Below are positions 43,470 to 53,610 of a stretch of 58,875 nt of DNA, one piece after another (position 1 is the first letter of the stretch; the number at the start of each line of letters is the position of its first letter). The notes under the pieces are model-generated. The model saw only the letters and a program-made list of their open reading frames with translations, had not been told where the DNA came from and searched no databases. Source of the DNA: Pelagophyceae sp. CCMP2097 (lineage: Eukaryota > Sar > Pelagophyceae); the NCBI GenBank assembly GCA_026770575.1, contig MU657165.1, positions 1-58,875 of the forward strand, given 5' to 3'. A program made the translations under genes and the position numbers.

Positions 43470-44371
43470 CTACGAAGTAAACCGCGTCGCGAGAGTCTTC
43501 GGGAGCGCTGCGGCCGCGGCGGCCGCGCTCGAGTCCAACTGGCCCCCCGACTGGCCACCAGCGGCCAGTTTAAAAGTCCGGGCTCGTCCGGCGTCGGCCA
43601 GCGGGCCTCGCGGTCGAGGCCCGCGGCGCATTGCGGCGGCGCGGGCAGCGGGGCAAGCGGCCGCAGTCTTTCGGACGTTTGCCTCGCCCGACGGCCGGTC
43701 CTCTCCTTTCGGCGGCCGGCTCTTTCTCCCCGGCGCGAGGACGGCGGGGCATTGTATAGACGCGGCTACTTGCGCGTTCGTCGCGGCCGTCGCCGCGACG
43801 CTGGGGTACATACTTATGACCGACCTATCGCTTCGCTTTCGGCCCAAAGCGTTTTTTGACTTCACAACGGACCGCAACGCAGAAGGGGGTAAACTGAGAA
43901 CGCGCCCCAAGCGCGAAAGAGGCGCCGGGGAGAGGTGCCGCGTGGGATAAGCGTGGTAGGGCGGGGTCGTCCCTCGCGTGAATGGCGCCGCCGCCCTGTT
44001 TTTGAACAGAGGGGAAAGAGGCCCCCTGCGCTTCTCCTGCGCGTGTGAACAGGGTCGGCGTCGGCGCTGGTCACGTCCCCAGTCGTCCACACTGTGTCAC
44101 CGAATTGTTATGGCGAGAAATTTTTCAGCCATCTGGCGTTATCTCAAACATTCCGGAATCATGAACAGCTTCCGGCCGGAAGCTTGCAAGATCTCCCGAC
44201 GAGGCTATTCGACGAGGCTGCTTAGAGGCAGCACGAGTGAGGTCCTCCCTCGAGGTTGCGCACACACGTCGTCGCCGGCTCGCGCGTCCAAGTCGCCCTC
44301 TGGATAGGAGGGATGCCACACTCTCCAGCCGAACATCCTTGCGACCGGCGCGGCGCTCTGCGCTGTACGCT
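43470..44371. other. gap with probable first exon and an 18-bp palindrome
   Basis: The left part (to about 43,820) probably holds the missing 5' exon or exons and promoter of the coiled-coil gene. The right part shows no gene. AGCTTCCGGCCGGAAGCT at 44167-44184 is a perfect 18-bp palindrome in an otherwise AT-leaning patch. The 3' UTR of the exchanger gene ends somewhere near the right border. Confidence 0.45.
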
Positions 44372-46517
44372 TTACATGTAGCCGGCCACGGCGACGACGA
44401 GGAACGCGACGTAGAGGCCCAGGAACGCGGCGGCGTGCCTCTTGTGGAGTTTAAACCCCGTGCAGAAGAGTAGCAAGACGAACGCTGCCAACGCGGCGAT
44501 GAGGACGCAGACCGGCGTGACGACGTCCTCCGCCGGCAGAGCCTCGTACGTCCCGTGGCGCGCGACGTACAGCGCCCAGGGGAACCCGAGGCCGACGAGG
44601 ACGTTGAACGTGTTGGAGCCGAGGGCGTTGCTCACGGCCATGTTGCCGAGGCCCTTTTGCGCGACGAGCATGGAAGATACGAGGTTCGGGAGCGACGTGC
44701 CCACGGCGGAGAGCGAGATGCCGACCACCGCGTCGGAGAGGCCGCAAAGAGCGCCGATAGCCTCGCAGCAGGAGCACATGCCAAGCGACACCACCGCGAG
44801 CCACGCCACCGACGCAAAAGCCGCGCGCAGCGCCGCGAATACCGTCGCGCCGTCGCCGCTGAGGCGCACGTCCACGATGGTCCAGTGCAGAAGGGCCTTG
44901 AGCGGGAGCAGCAAGACGTGCACCAAACCGCCCACGCCGCAGGCGCGCGCGCCCTCGGGCCACGCCACGAGCGATGCCTCCGCATCGTCGTCCAGCAGCT
45001 CCTAAAGGGCGGCGGTTGACAAACGTGCAGCGGCACATCCGACGACTCAGCGCGGGGAAGGAGGGTAGTGGAGAGTATATAATGGACAAGTCGAGACTGA
45101 AAATTCAAAAAAAAACACGCGCAGGGGGTCGCACGGACCTTGACGATTTCCGTCGCAGGCGCCTGCGGCGGGATTTCCATGGCGTCGAGGTAGACCTCTA
45201 CCGCGCGGCAGACGCCCGCCGACGGCGCTAGAAAGTGCACGCGGTACGTGTCTCCGCCCTGGAGCGGCACGAGCGGCGATCCGCCCTGCAGCGGCCGGAG
45301 CGGCGACGCCTGCGCGGAAACGGCGGGCATGCGGCGGACGTCGAGTTGGACGAGCAACCTGCGCGCGTCTGAAACGCGGCCGCCGACGATTGTGTAGCGC
45401 TCGGCGGTTTCGGCGCCGCGCGCGTGCCGCGTGGATACGTGCGCCTCGTCGTCGAATTCGATCCACCGCAGCTCCCACGACTTCGAAGACGTCGTCCTAG
45501 ACGAATGGTAAAACGTGTTCTCCTTGAAGAGCCAGCATGCCAGCGGCTCGCGCTCGATGAAGTCGAGGGCCTCGAGCGAGTCCGGGATGCCGACAATGCC
45601 GGCGATCTCAGTCTCGAGACCCTAATAGGCTCTTTAGAAGTGACGACGGTGGCCGCTCCACGCAAGGCCGCTTCGCCGCGCAGGCACGCACCTCGAGCCT
45701 TTTCAGCGCGCGGACGCTGAGGCTGCGGTAGCGGCCGAGGTCTGGCCGCGGTGGCACGAAGCCTTGCTCCGCGGTGCTTGCGACGCTCGCGTAGCCGGTT
45801 TCCGCTTCGCCGTCCGCCGCATCGTTGGGCCCGCAGAAGTTTTCGGACGGCTCGGTGTCGAGCTTTTCGTGCGCCCGTCTCGTAAATTTCGCCGTCAGGT
45901 CGTTAAAAAACACGCAGACGAGCACGTAAACCGCGTACGTCGCCAGCATCGCCGCCGGCGCCCAGGCGCGGACGACGACGACGCGCGAGTTGCCCGATTG
46001 CGCCGTCTCGTGCGTCAGCACGTAGAGGAGGAGGAGGCAGGAGACGAGGTAAAAAGAGCACTCGCGCAGCACGATGCGCTTCCTAGAGGTGCATCAAACC
46101 ACAGAAAGGGCGTCGTCGTTGCCGCTTAGGGCGGGACGCTGGCGGTCACTCGAGGACGAGGACGCCTCCGCGCGCGGCGAGCACGCTGCCGGCGCAGATG
46201 ATAAGATGGTTGAAGATCTCGCTGCCGATCACGGTCCCGACGCCGAGCGCCGACTGCGTGATGAACAACGAGATTAGCGAGGCAAAGACCTCTGGCGAGC
46301 TGGCCCCAGCGGCCATCAAAGTTGCACCGGCGACGTCGTCCGGGATCTTGCCTCGGTCGCACAGCACCTGCAGCGCCGGGACGAAGCGCTCCTCGCAGAC
46401 CACGGCCAGCGCCCAGAAGAGCGTCAGCGTCGCCAGCACGAGGATGGGCCACGCCAGCGGAAGGCCCACATCGCCGACCCATTCCGGGACGCCGTCGTCC
46501 ACACCATCGGAGGTCAT
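44372..46517 (-). CDS. K+-dependent Na+/Ca2+ exchanger (NCKX type)
   Basis: Four exons: 46517-46150, 46082-45692, 45621-45139 and 45001-44372, 623 residues. It moves Ca2+ out of the cytosol in exchange for Na+ (with K+), at the plasma membrane or an internal membrane. The alpha-1 repeat is DDVAGATLMAAGASSPEVFA then VGTVIGSEIFN; the alpha-2 repeat is AVGTSLPNLVSSMLVAQKGL then GNMAVSNALGSNTFNVLVGL. Both keep the acidic or Asn/Ser residues of the ion site (Glu in PEVF, Asn in LPNL). Ten to eleven hydrophobic helices are visible. The cytosolic loop, in exon 3, has a beta-rich stretch (CWLFKENTFYHSS, WELRWIEFDDEAHVS, RLLVQLDVRRM) that is longer than a simple linker. No cleavable signal peptide is obvious. 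Identification is strong. Confidence 0.93.
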
Positions 46518-46939
46518 GGAGTCGAACGGAACGGGCTCCAAGATCCTCTAGTCGAACGGAACGGGCTCCAAGACCCCGGCGCGCACCAGCCAAGAGCTGA
46601 GCGGTCACCACCACACGCGAGCTCCACACGGACGACGAAGAATTGGTCGCTAAAACTGGCAGAAGATAGCAAAAATATTGCAGGGGCTTGTAGGAATTCC
46701 TTGAGTAGGAATTCCTACTTGGTCAATGCGATCAGTTACCGCAAAGCACGAGAGGGATGTGTGATACATCCGATCAGAAACTCGTATATCTCCGTCGGGC
46801 ACCGCACAATTCTTTCATCAATTCTTTTGACGTGCACGCCGAGGCAGCAGCGCGTCTTTCGAAAGAGTAAGGTCTAAGAAAAGGTTGGAGTCCGACGGCG
46901 GCCGGCCGTCTTCGTAAACGTCGCCCGGTTCTTTGGGCG
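46518..46939. other. intergenic with direct and inverted repeats
   Basis: No gene. A 23-nt sequence is repeated perfectly at 46521-46543 and 46551-46573, directly upstream of the exchanger start codon. At 46690-46718 GTAGGAATTCCT occurs twice, the second time as a 14-bp perfect palindrome. The exchanger promoter is expected here. Confidence 0.5.
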
Positions 46940-47922
46940 CTAGCGCTTGATGTCCTCCGCGTCCGGCGCGAGTGCGTCGGCCGCGGGCGGCGCGCCGCCG
47001 TTGGTGATCACCGTGGCCGTCGCGGTGTTGAGGCTCGACCGGTAGTCCATTTCGAAATTCGTCTGCGCAGTCATGCAGCCGGCCGTGGTGAAGAAGACGA
47101 CGTCTGCGATGCAGTCGACGATTTGGGCCGCCTCTCGGAACGTGCCGTCGATGCAGGCTAAAATGTGGCAGATGCAGGAGAGGATTTGAATGCAGTTGTT
47201 GAACCGGATCAGGCGGTTGTCGCAGACGTCGGGCGTGAGCGCGTAATTGTCCTACAAAGCGCCCATTTTCGAAAAGGCATCTAACTATATCTTCGGAAAC
47301 GCACCATGATGACGAATCGCGTCGAGGAGATCGCGATGCCGGGGCAGCAGCAGGCCTCGCAGCACATGCACGTCCTCGGCAGGCTCTTCTCGCCGCAGCT
47401 GCCGGGCGTGAAGCAGCAGCACTTCGGGCTACAACGAGCGTCGAGGGCACACGCGACGCCACAAACATATAAACCCCTCGACGCTCGCGACGCCACAAAC
47501 GAGACGTGTTCACAGACGACCCCCGGGCATTCGGCGCCTTTCGCTCGTAGACGCCGGGGGTCACAAGTAGCCCTGGCAGCAGATGTAGTGATCCCATCCC
47601 GAACCCGGCGTGACCTGAGCGGCGCGTCTGGCGCGGGCGCCTCTATCGCGGGCGCCAGGCGTGCGCCTTTCGTGCTCCTCTCGTGGCGCGTTCGCACGTG
47701 ATTCAACGCCTTGTATCGCATGTGGAAGGTCGTGCAGAGGCAGGTGAACGGGCAGCCGCCGAGGAGGCAGCAGCCGGGGGTCTTGCAGGGTGCGTTGCAC
47801 ATAGTTGTTTGGAATTTCTCAACATTGTTCTGGTAGCGCGCGTACTGCGAGCCCTTCTTCGACTCCATGTCCTTGGCCCCGAGCGGGGCCCCGGAGAAGC
47901 AGAAGCAGACGCTGTCGCACAT
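46940..47922 (-). CDS. cysteine-rich membrane protein, PLAC8-like
   Basis: Four exons: 47922-47698, 47614-47565, 47428-47305 and 47251-46940, 236 residues. The order of motifs is characteristic: CKTPGCCLLGGCPFTCLCTT, WDHYICCQGYF, CCCFTPGSCGE, CMCCEACCCPGIAISSTRFV, DVCDNRLIRFNNCIQILSCI and CIADVVFFTTAGCMTAQTNF. I recognise this as a family common in stramenopiles and other protists, loosely like PLAC8/ODR-4-type Cys-rich membrane proteins; its function is not established. About 12% of residues are Cys, mostly in hydrophobic stretches, which suggests palmitoylated or membrane-embedded segments. The second exon is only 50 nt, and joining it restores ICCQGYF. Two short direct repeats (TTTGTGGCGTCGCG) lie in the second intron. 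Confidence 0.82.
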
Positions 47923-48345
47923 GGTCCTAGGATCCTCGAGAGAGCTGCAGACTCGGGATGCTCTTCTCAGACTCGGACTCGGAGCAAAAATTTGTTTTGA
48001 CTTCGCTGCAATTTCAGTGGAAACCTTGGGACCGGCAACAGGAATTCTCCGAAACTTCCCGGCGAAAACCCAGCGGCCGCGGACCATGCTGTGCTCCAAC
48101 CCAATCACAGCGGCCTCGTCCTTGTGGACCTCTCGAATAGGACTGCCTAAACTGGCCCGAGGGAGAATGCAATGGGACGGCTTGAGTATGATACGGGGCA
48201 GCGGCGGGTGGCATCGCGTACGGCTCGCGCGCCGCGCCGCGGGCAGGCCGCGCGCTCGACTTTCGATACGCTTGCTCGGCGAGCGGGGCGCTAGCTTTTT
48301 CGACCCAGCTTCTCCGCCTCCTCGCGGCGCTTCTTGCTTCGGTTG
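47923..48345. other. intergenic
   Basis: No gene is recognised. It lies between two minus-strand genes and should contain the promoter of the Cys-rich protein gene at its left end and the 3' UTR of the RRM gene at its right end. No notable repeat. Confidence 0.5.
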
Positions 48346-50502
48346 CTACACAAAGAGCCCGTCAACGGCAGAGGCCTCTCCGGGGACGCTTCCCTCGGCC
48401 GCCGCGGCCCCGAGCCCTTTTCGGGAGACGCACCTCTCGGAGTTGCCCGTCGTCGTGGCCCGTGCGCCAAAGTTGCCGTCGGCCATTGTCTTGAAGTTGC
48501 CGTCGGCAATTGTCTTGAACTTGGAAAACCCGAGGCGGAACTTTTTCCCCTTCATCTCGCCGGCGTCAAAGGCGCGGTCGCCGGCGTCAAAGGCGCGGAC
48601 GGCGTCTACGGCGTGCGTTAACGTGTCCATCTGGAGCAGCACCGTCCAATACCCGTTGCCCTTGACGACCTTGATCTCCACCACGGCGCCGTAGCGCGAG
48701 AAGAACAGCGCCAGCTCGTCCTTCTTCGCCTCGCCCTCGATGCCGTCCGAGGGCAGGTTGACCATGAGCACCTACGGCTCCGTCGAGACGCGGGCCGAAA
48801 AGAATGTGACGCACCCTCGACTCGAGCATGCCCGTCTTGTCCGTGTACTCCTTGCCGGAGGGCCGCCGTTCCGATGCGTGCTGCGCCGACACGATGGGCG
48901 CCGGCGGCGGGTGGTCGGAGCCCCACGCCCCCGCCGCTTTCGGCGCGGGCGCCGGCGCGGGAGCGTACGAAGTCGGCGGCGGCGCGCCGTAGCCCATCGG
49001 CGGCGCGCCGTACGAGCCCTGCGGCGCGCCGTAGGCGCCCGGCGGCGCGGCGCCGCCGTAGGCGCCCTGCGGCGCCGAACCGCCGTAGGCGACCTGCGGC
49101 GAACCCCGGTAGCCCTGCGGCGGCCCACCGTAGCCCTGGAGCGGCGACGAACTGAAGAGGCTCTGGGGCGCTTGGGCGTAGTTCCCCTGCGGCGTGACGA
49201 CGTTGTAGTTTGCGGCGATGTGCGCGGGGAAGGGTTGGGGGGGCGCCATGTGCGCCGGGCGCGCGGGGTACTCAATCTCCGTCAGCTCTCGAGCGCAGAA
49301 CTCGTCGAGGCGGACGTGCGCAGTAGAGAGCTGGGCCTCGAGCTGGCCGAGCTCGGCCTCATGCGTCCGGTTCATCTCGGCGAGCTCGTCCATGATGCCC
49401 TCCTTGACATCCCGGAGCTCCTTCTCCGTGCGCCGCAAGAGTTCCTCCGTGTCCGCCTTGTTCAAGAAAGCGATCTGCACCTCGGATTTCAAGTTGTCGT
49501 TTTCTTGCCGTAGCTGCAGCACCTCGGCGTCCGCGGGCGCCGCGCGGAACTGCTTCAGCTCGGCGATCTCGGCGATGAACTTCTCGGCCACCTAGAAAGC
49601 GCGCCTTCCCCCCTGCGTCATGAAAGCGCGCCCCCCCCCCCCCCGCGCCTCCCCCGCAACGGACCGCCCCCCCCGCGCCCGGGACGCACGTCTTCGGCTT
49701 CGTTCCAATTCATTTTGAATTCATCGCACTGCACCTGTAAAGCATAATTCTGCGACCGCGCCTCGTCCAGCTGTCTACGCAGCTGCGCCGAATGGCCGTC
49801 GTCGGGCGCGCCGCTGCGTACGCGGTCCAGGTCGCGCCGGAGGGATGAGATCTCGGCGTCCTTTTCTGCAAAGACGGCCAGCTGCACCGTGTGCAGCGAC
49901 GCTATCTCGGCGTCCTTTTCTGAAGAAGCGGTCATATGCTTCGTCAGCATGCGCTCGAGCGTCGCCTTTTCCTGCTGGACCTCGGCGATGGCGGCTTTTT
50001 GCTTTGGCAGTTCGCGCCGCGCGTCTTCCACTTCCGCCGTCAAGAGCGAAGACGTCATCGCCGCGTCCTCGTCCGCCAGCAAGCCCGGCGGCGGCCCATC
50101 GGCCCGCCGCGGCGCGGCCGGCGCGGCGGCGGCGTCGCGCGCCAACGCGGCCGCGGGCCCCCACACCGCCACGGCCGGCTGGGCGGGGTCGGGCTGTGCC
50201 GCGGGGCGCGCCGCCGGCGGCGGGACCGGCGCGGGGGCGGCGACGGCGCGCGCCGGCGGGAGGGCGCGGCGGCGGCCGGGGCACTGGCCGTTCGCGCCGC
50301 GGCACGTCTCGCGCTGCGGGAAATTCAGCACGTCGCAGATGGAGCACGTCCACTCGTTGCCAGTGTCGTGCTCCGACGCCGGCATGCCGCGCCGCGACCC
50401 GCCGCCGCCGCCACCGCCTCCGCCTCGGCGGTTCGAGTCGCGGCTGCGGGGCCACGTCTGAGCGTTGGCCTTTTCGCCATTGCCGTTGCCATGCCGCGAC
50501 AT
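48346..50502 (-). CDS. RanBP2 zinc finger, coiled-coil and RRM protein
   Basis: Three exons: 50502-49690, 49591-48815 and 48771-48346, 671 residues. Residues 1-45 are Gly/Arg/Ser-rich (RGG-like). A RanBP2-type zinc finger follows, NEWTCSICDVLNFPQRETC, with an atypical last Cys pair (CRGANGQC instead of CxxC). Then come a Pro/Ala linker, two coiled-coil blocks (ELPKQKAAIAEVQQEKATLE, RTEKELRDVKEGIMDELAEM), a Gly/Tyr/Pro/Gln prion-like domain with many YGxPPQG units, and an RRM (VLMVNLPSDG, ALFFSRYGAVVEIKVVKG, YWTVLLQMDTLTHAVDAVRA). The layout is that of hnRNP/FUS-like or PTB-like RNA-binding proteins, so pre-mRNA processing is likely. Intron 1 carries a C-run of about 14 nt on the plus strand. 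Confidence 0.85.
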
Positions 50503-50892
50503 CGCAGACGGCGCGGCGGCGGCGCCGCGGGGTAAGAGCGAGGCGGCCGGCGAAGCCCGCGCGCGCAAATAACAGCGCACGCCTCGGAGCCCTCAACTCG
50601 ATTTCGACTTTCAGTGGACTCCCAGTCCGAACACTTCGGCGAATATTTTCGGCGATTTTCTAAAAAAACGAAAGATTTGAAGCATTATTGCATCGTCCTA
50701 CCATCGTCCTACCTCCTCGGATGGAAGCAGCCAGCAGGGCCCCGCATACGGTGGCTCATCACTCATGCCACGCCTCGATGCAAAGACCGGGCCTCTTTTG
50801 ATGCATTTTGTTCAATCGACGAGCATGGGGTCCGGCCGAGAGGCGCGTCGCGCACAGAGGCGGCGGCTTACGTGTCTCCACGGCGCCGGCGT
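50503..50892. other. intergenic, upstream of RRM gene
   Basis: No gene. An AT-rich stretch lies at about 50,620-50,710. It should hold the promoter of the gene starting at 50502 and the 3' UTR of the 2H-phosphoesterase-like gene. Confidence 0.5.
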
Positions 50893-51585
50893 TTACAGCA
50901 GTGGGGAGTCTTCGCCTGCGCAGCGGCAGACTCCTGCGCTGCGGTCCCATCGTGTGTTGAGGCAAAGCGTAGTGTGGTACTCGGCGGCGCCGCCGTCGGA
51001 AATGTCGAGCGTTGCCGCCGTCGCGACGTGGAATTTTGGCGATCCGGCGCAGCGCCCCGCCGGCAATGCGCCGCGCCACTGCTGCGCACCGCCGGGGAGC
51101 GCCACGCCGACGGGCTGCCCGGCTGCGTCGCGGTCCACGGTCGCGCCGGCGGCGGCGACAACGCGCTCCCAGAGGCAGTTGGAGTACGCGGCGGTGTACG
51201 GCCAGGCCCCGACTTTGAGGGTGACGTGCGGGAAGTCGTTGGCGCTCGCGGGCCCGTCGACTCTTACCAGCGCAGCGCGGCCGTTAGCGTCGGCCGCGAC
51301 GCCGAGCACGCTGACCACGGCCGCGGTGCCGAAGAGCGGCTCGAGCATCGCGAGTGTTGTTGCGTTTGGGCTGTGAGCGATGGTCATATGATCACACGAC
51401 GACGCCGACGCCAATTCGCCAAACCTGGAGGAGAGCGCCTCCTTGTCGTATTGCGAGAAGAACGCGCCGACCCACGGCGCGCGCGGCGCTGGGGCCGCCG
51501 CCGGCGCGCGCCGCGGCTTGGGGAGCTTGGCCCGCAGCAGAACGAGCGACAGCGCCACACCCGCGGGGCGCCACAGCAGCAGCAT
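50893..51585 (-). CDS. 2H-phosphoesterase-like protein with signal anchor
   Basis: A single exon of 230 residues from the ATG at 51585. The start MLLLWRPAGVALSLVLL is a signal peptide or anchor. The core has two copies of the H-x-T/S-h motif: DHMTIAHSP and FPHVTLKVGA, about 55 residues apart. Two such His motifs facing each other define the 2H phosphoesterase fold, which cleaves 2',3'-cyclic phosphates or joins or opens RNA ends. This fits the phosphodiesterase part of plant or fungal tRNA ligases. Here it stands alone and is apparently sent into the secretory pathway or plastid. The C-terminal part has a few Cys (CLNT, CRCAG). The substrate is unknown. Family assignment rests on the paired motifs and spacing. 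Confidence 0.65.
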   Translation of the reverse strand: MLLLWRPAGVALSLVLLRAKLPKPRRAPAAAPAPRAPWVGAFFSQYDKEALSSRFGELASASSCDHMTIAHSPNATTLAMLEPLFGTAAVVSVLGVAADANGRAALVRVDGPASANDFPHVTLKVGAWPYTAAYSNCLWERVVAAAGATVDRDAAGQPVGVALPGGAQQWRGALPAGRCAGSPKFHVATAATLDISDGGAAEYHTTLCLNTRWDRSAGVCRCAGEDSPLL

Positions 51586-51873
51586 GCGGCGCAAAGGCAC
51601 CAGAAAGGTGCGACCGCAAAGGGTCCCAGTAAAGGGGGTCCGTCCGGTCGACGACGCCGGGCTCTCGAGTAGACTACTCGCGCGCGCGCGACTCCGACGA
51701 TCGATATCGATCGCGAGCTCGAGGACAGGCGACTCGAGACTTTTTCAAATCTCTTGAGACGTCGTAACCAAGAACCTGTCTACGCTTGCCGTTGGACTGT
51801 ATAGCTTGACGTGGAGAGCTAGAGTCTAGAGGCCACGCTGGAGGTCCCACCGAGTCCAGAGTCCGCATCAGTT

Positions 51874-51975
51874 TACTGTTCAACATTCCAGAGCCGCGCC
51901 GTCTTGTCGCAGCTCGCCGCACGACGCGCTTGCCGTCGAGCGAGAACGCGCAGCCCATGAATCGGGCCTGCGCGC
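51874..51975 (-). pseudogene. relic of a WD40 repeat
   Basis: Minus-strand sequence reads FMGCAFSLDGKRVV in one frame and CDKTARLWNVEQ followed by a stop in the next, that is, one WD40 repeat with a frameshift in the middle. At nucleotide level it is clearly close to the repeats of the WD40 gene at 37678-38793, above all its sixth repeat (MGCAFSFDGKRIV). It is probably the 3' end of a degraded copy of that gene or a relative. Confidence 0.7.
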
Positions 51976-52035
51976 GCGAGAGACTCGGCGCGACTCGGCG
52001 ATCCGCCGAGAGCTCGAGATGCATATCCACGTTGC

Positions 52036-52096
52036 TTGCTTAAGATCCACCCTGGGTGGGGCTGGCTTGCTTGCTTAAAATCCACCCTGGGTGGCC
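52036..52096. repeat. 26-nt tandem repeat with palindromic core
   Basis: Two copies (52036-52061 and 52071-52096) differing at one base. Each ends in CCACCCTGGGTGG, an inverted repeat of six bases around one central base, so each copy can form a hairpin. The unit lies 155 bp upstream of the WWE-UBA start codon. Confidence 0.85.
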
Positions 52097-52250
52097 CAAA
52101 GGGGAATAACCGTCAAACCCGAGTCAAAGTTGAAATCCATGTTGAGAGAGAGCGGAAAGAACCTTCCCAACTTGAAAGGTTCGGAACTTGAATCGAAGCT
52201 TCGTGGCCTTCCAGACGAGCGGCCCTATACCAGGGGCGTGGCCCTCTAGG

Positions 52251-53510
52251 ATGACTAAGCTCGTGTTCTTATCGCGGCACGACCGCGTCGTCCGCCGGAA
52301 ATGGCGGGAGCAGCACCGCGCGCGCATTGCTCTGAAGGCGCTAATGGCCGACGCCGACGATGCGTCCGCCGCGAACCCGTCTGCGGCGGCGCACTCGAAT
52401 CCGTTTGCGGCGGCGCACGTCCCGAACGACATTCTCGAGGCGACGCCCGTGCGCATCCGCCGCGACGCCGCGCCCGCGGGCGTCGTGCTTTCCTCCACGC
52501 CCGAACCTGCGGGCAACCCGTTCGGCTCGACCGCACCGGATGCGCACGCGGTGTCGACGCAGTGCTTCGCGTGGTTCCGGGACTTTGCGCCGCCTCGAAA
52601 CAGATTTTTAGCCGGCTGGGCCTTCCTCACGGGCGCCGGATGGGCCCCATTCGACCCGGCACAGGCCGAGCACCTCGAGGCCGCCTACGCCTCGAGCGCC
52701 CAGCGCCTCGTCCGCGTTGCAGCCGGCGGCGCGCTCCTCGCGCCCGCGCGCGTCGACCTGGACCGCATGCTCCTCTTGGACCCGGACTTGGCGGATTTCG
52801 CCTCCGTCGACTGCGTGCTGCCGCCGGCGCTGCCCGTGCAGAGGCGGTCGAACTCGGACCGCGTGCTGCGCTGGCGATACAGGTGCGCCACATATTGCAC
52901 TCGGGCCTCGTCGAGTCCCCATGCCGAAGAATGTAGGATGGAGGACGACGAGCCGATGCGGCGCTTCGATGCTTCGGACTCGGAGATCCTGTCGCTGGCG
53001 CGTTCCACGGGCCGCGAGTGCGTCGTGCTCTACGCGGCGCCCAGAGCGCTCCTCGTCGACGTGGTCGCCATGCAGTGGGCCGACGCTTTGTGGGCGTGCG
53101 GGGACGGGGCCGCCGACGAAGGATGCCTCCACTGCGGCCACGTCGACGTAGAAGCCCAAGCTTCCGACGCCGCGCCGCCGCGGCCGCCGCACACGCCACA
53201 CGCGCCGCCGACGCCGCCGACGCCGCCGCGGCAGATGCGCGCCGGCACGCCGCCGCGGCAGACACCGCCGCGGCCGCCAACGCCGCCGCGGCCGCCGACG
53301 CCGCCGCGGGCACCCGCCAGCACGCCGCGGCCGTCGCCAGCTGCCAGTCCACAGCCGCCCGCGACGCCGGAGGCCCATGACACTGGCCCGCTCGAGGCCA
53401 TGGGCTTTGACCCCGACGCGTCGAGGTCGGCGCTGCGGCGGACGCAAGGGGACATGCACGCTGCAGTCGGCCTCCTGCTGCACGCGCAGGCGACGCCGCG
53501 CAAACTCTGA
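52251..53510 (+). CDS. WWE and UBA domain protein
   Basis: A single exon of 419 residues from the ATG at 52251. Residues about 112-180 form a WWE-like domain (WAFLTGAGWAPFDPAQAEHL, EAAYASSAQRLVRV, VDLDRM) with Trp, Trp and Glu in the expected order. WWE domains bind iso-ADP-ribose in poly(ADP-ribose) and occur in ubiquitin ligases and PARPs. The middle has CVVLYAAPRALLVDVVAMQW and a Cys/His cluster (CLHCGH). A Pro/Thr/Arg repeat tract (PPRPPTPPR) leads to a C-terminal UBA domain (LEAMGFDPDASRSALRRTQG, AAVGLLLHAQ), which binds ubiquitin. It could link ADP-ribosylation to ubiquitin (inference). A CTAG right before the ATG may be an acceptor, so an upstream 5' exon is possible. Confidence 0.8.
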   Translation: MTKLVFLSRHDRVVRRKWREQHRARIALKALMADADDASAANPSAAAHSNPFAAAHVPNDILEATPVRIRRDAAPAGVVLSSTPEPAGNPFGSTAPDAHAVSTQCFAWFRDFAPPRNRFLAGWAFLTGAGWAPFDPAQAEHLEAAYASSAQRLVRVAAGGALLAPARVDLDRMLLLDPDLADFASVDCVLPPALPVQRRSNSDRVLRWRYRCATYCTRASSSPHAEECRMEDDEPMRRFDASDSEILSLARSTGRECVVLYAAPRALLVDVVAMQWADALWACGDGAADEGCLHCGHVDVEAQASDAAPPRPPHTPHAPPTPPTPPRQMRAGTPPRQTPPRPPTPPRPPTPPRAPASTPRPSPAASPQPPATPEAHDTGPLEAMGFDPDASRSALRRTQGDMHAAVGLLLHAQATPRKL

Positions 53511-53610
53511 TAGCGCCCCACGCCCGGGGCCGCGACTGCGCGGCAGTGCGCCACGACGTCCGGCCTCTGGAGGTACAGTGGACCAATCTTGAAGAGACGA
53601 CATTTTGGCC

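Larger units (their letters stand above)
51586..52250. other. intergenic with WD40 relic, palindromes and repeats
   Basis: No intact gene. It includes a perfect 16-bp palindrome CGATCGATATCGATCG at 51698-51713, a CG-run just before it, a relic of a WD40 repeat (about 51,874-51,975, minus strand) and a 26-nt tandem repeat at 52036-52096. Promoters for the two flanking divergent genes (51585 minus, 52251 plus) should lie within. Confidence 0.5.
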
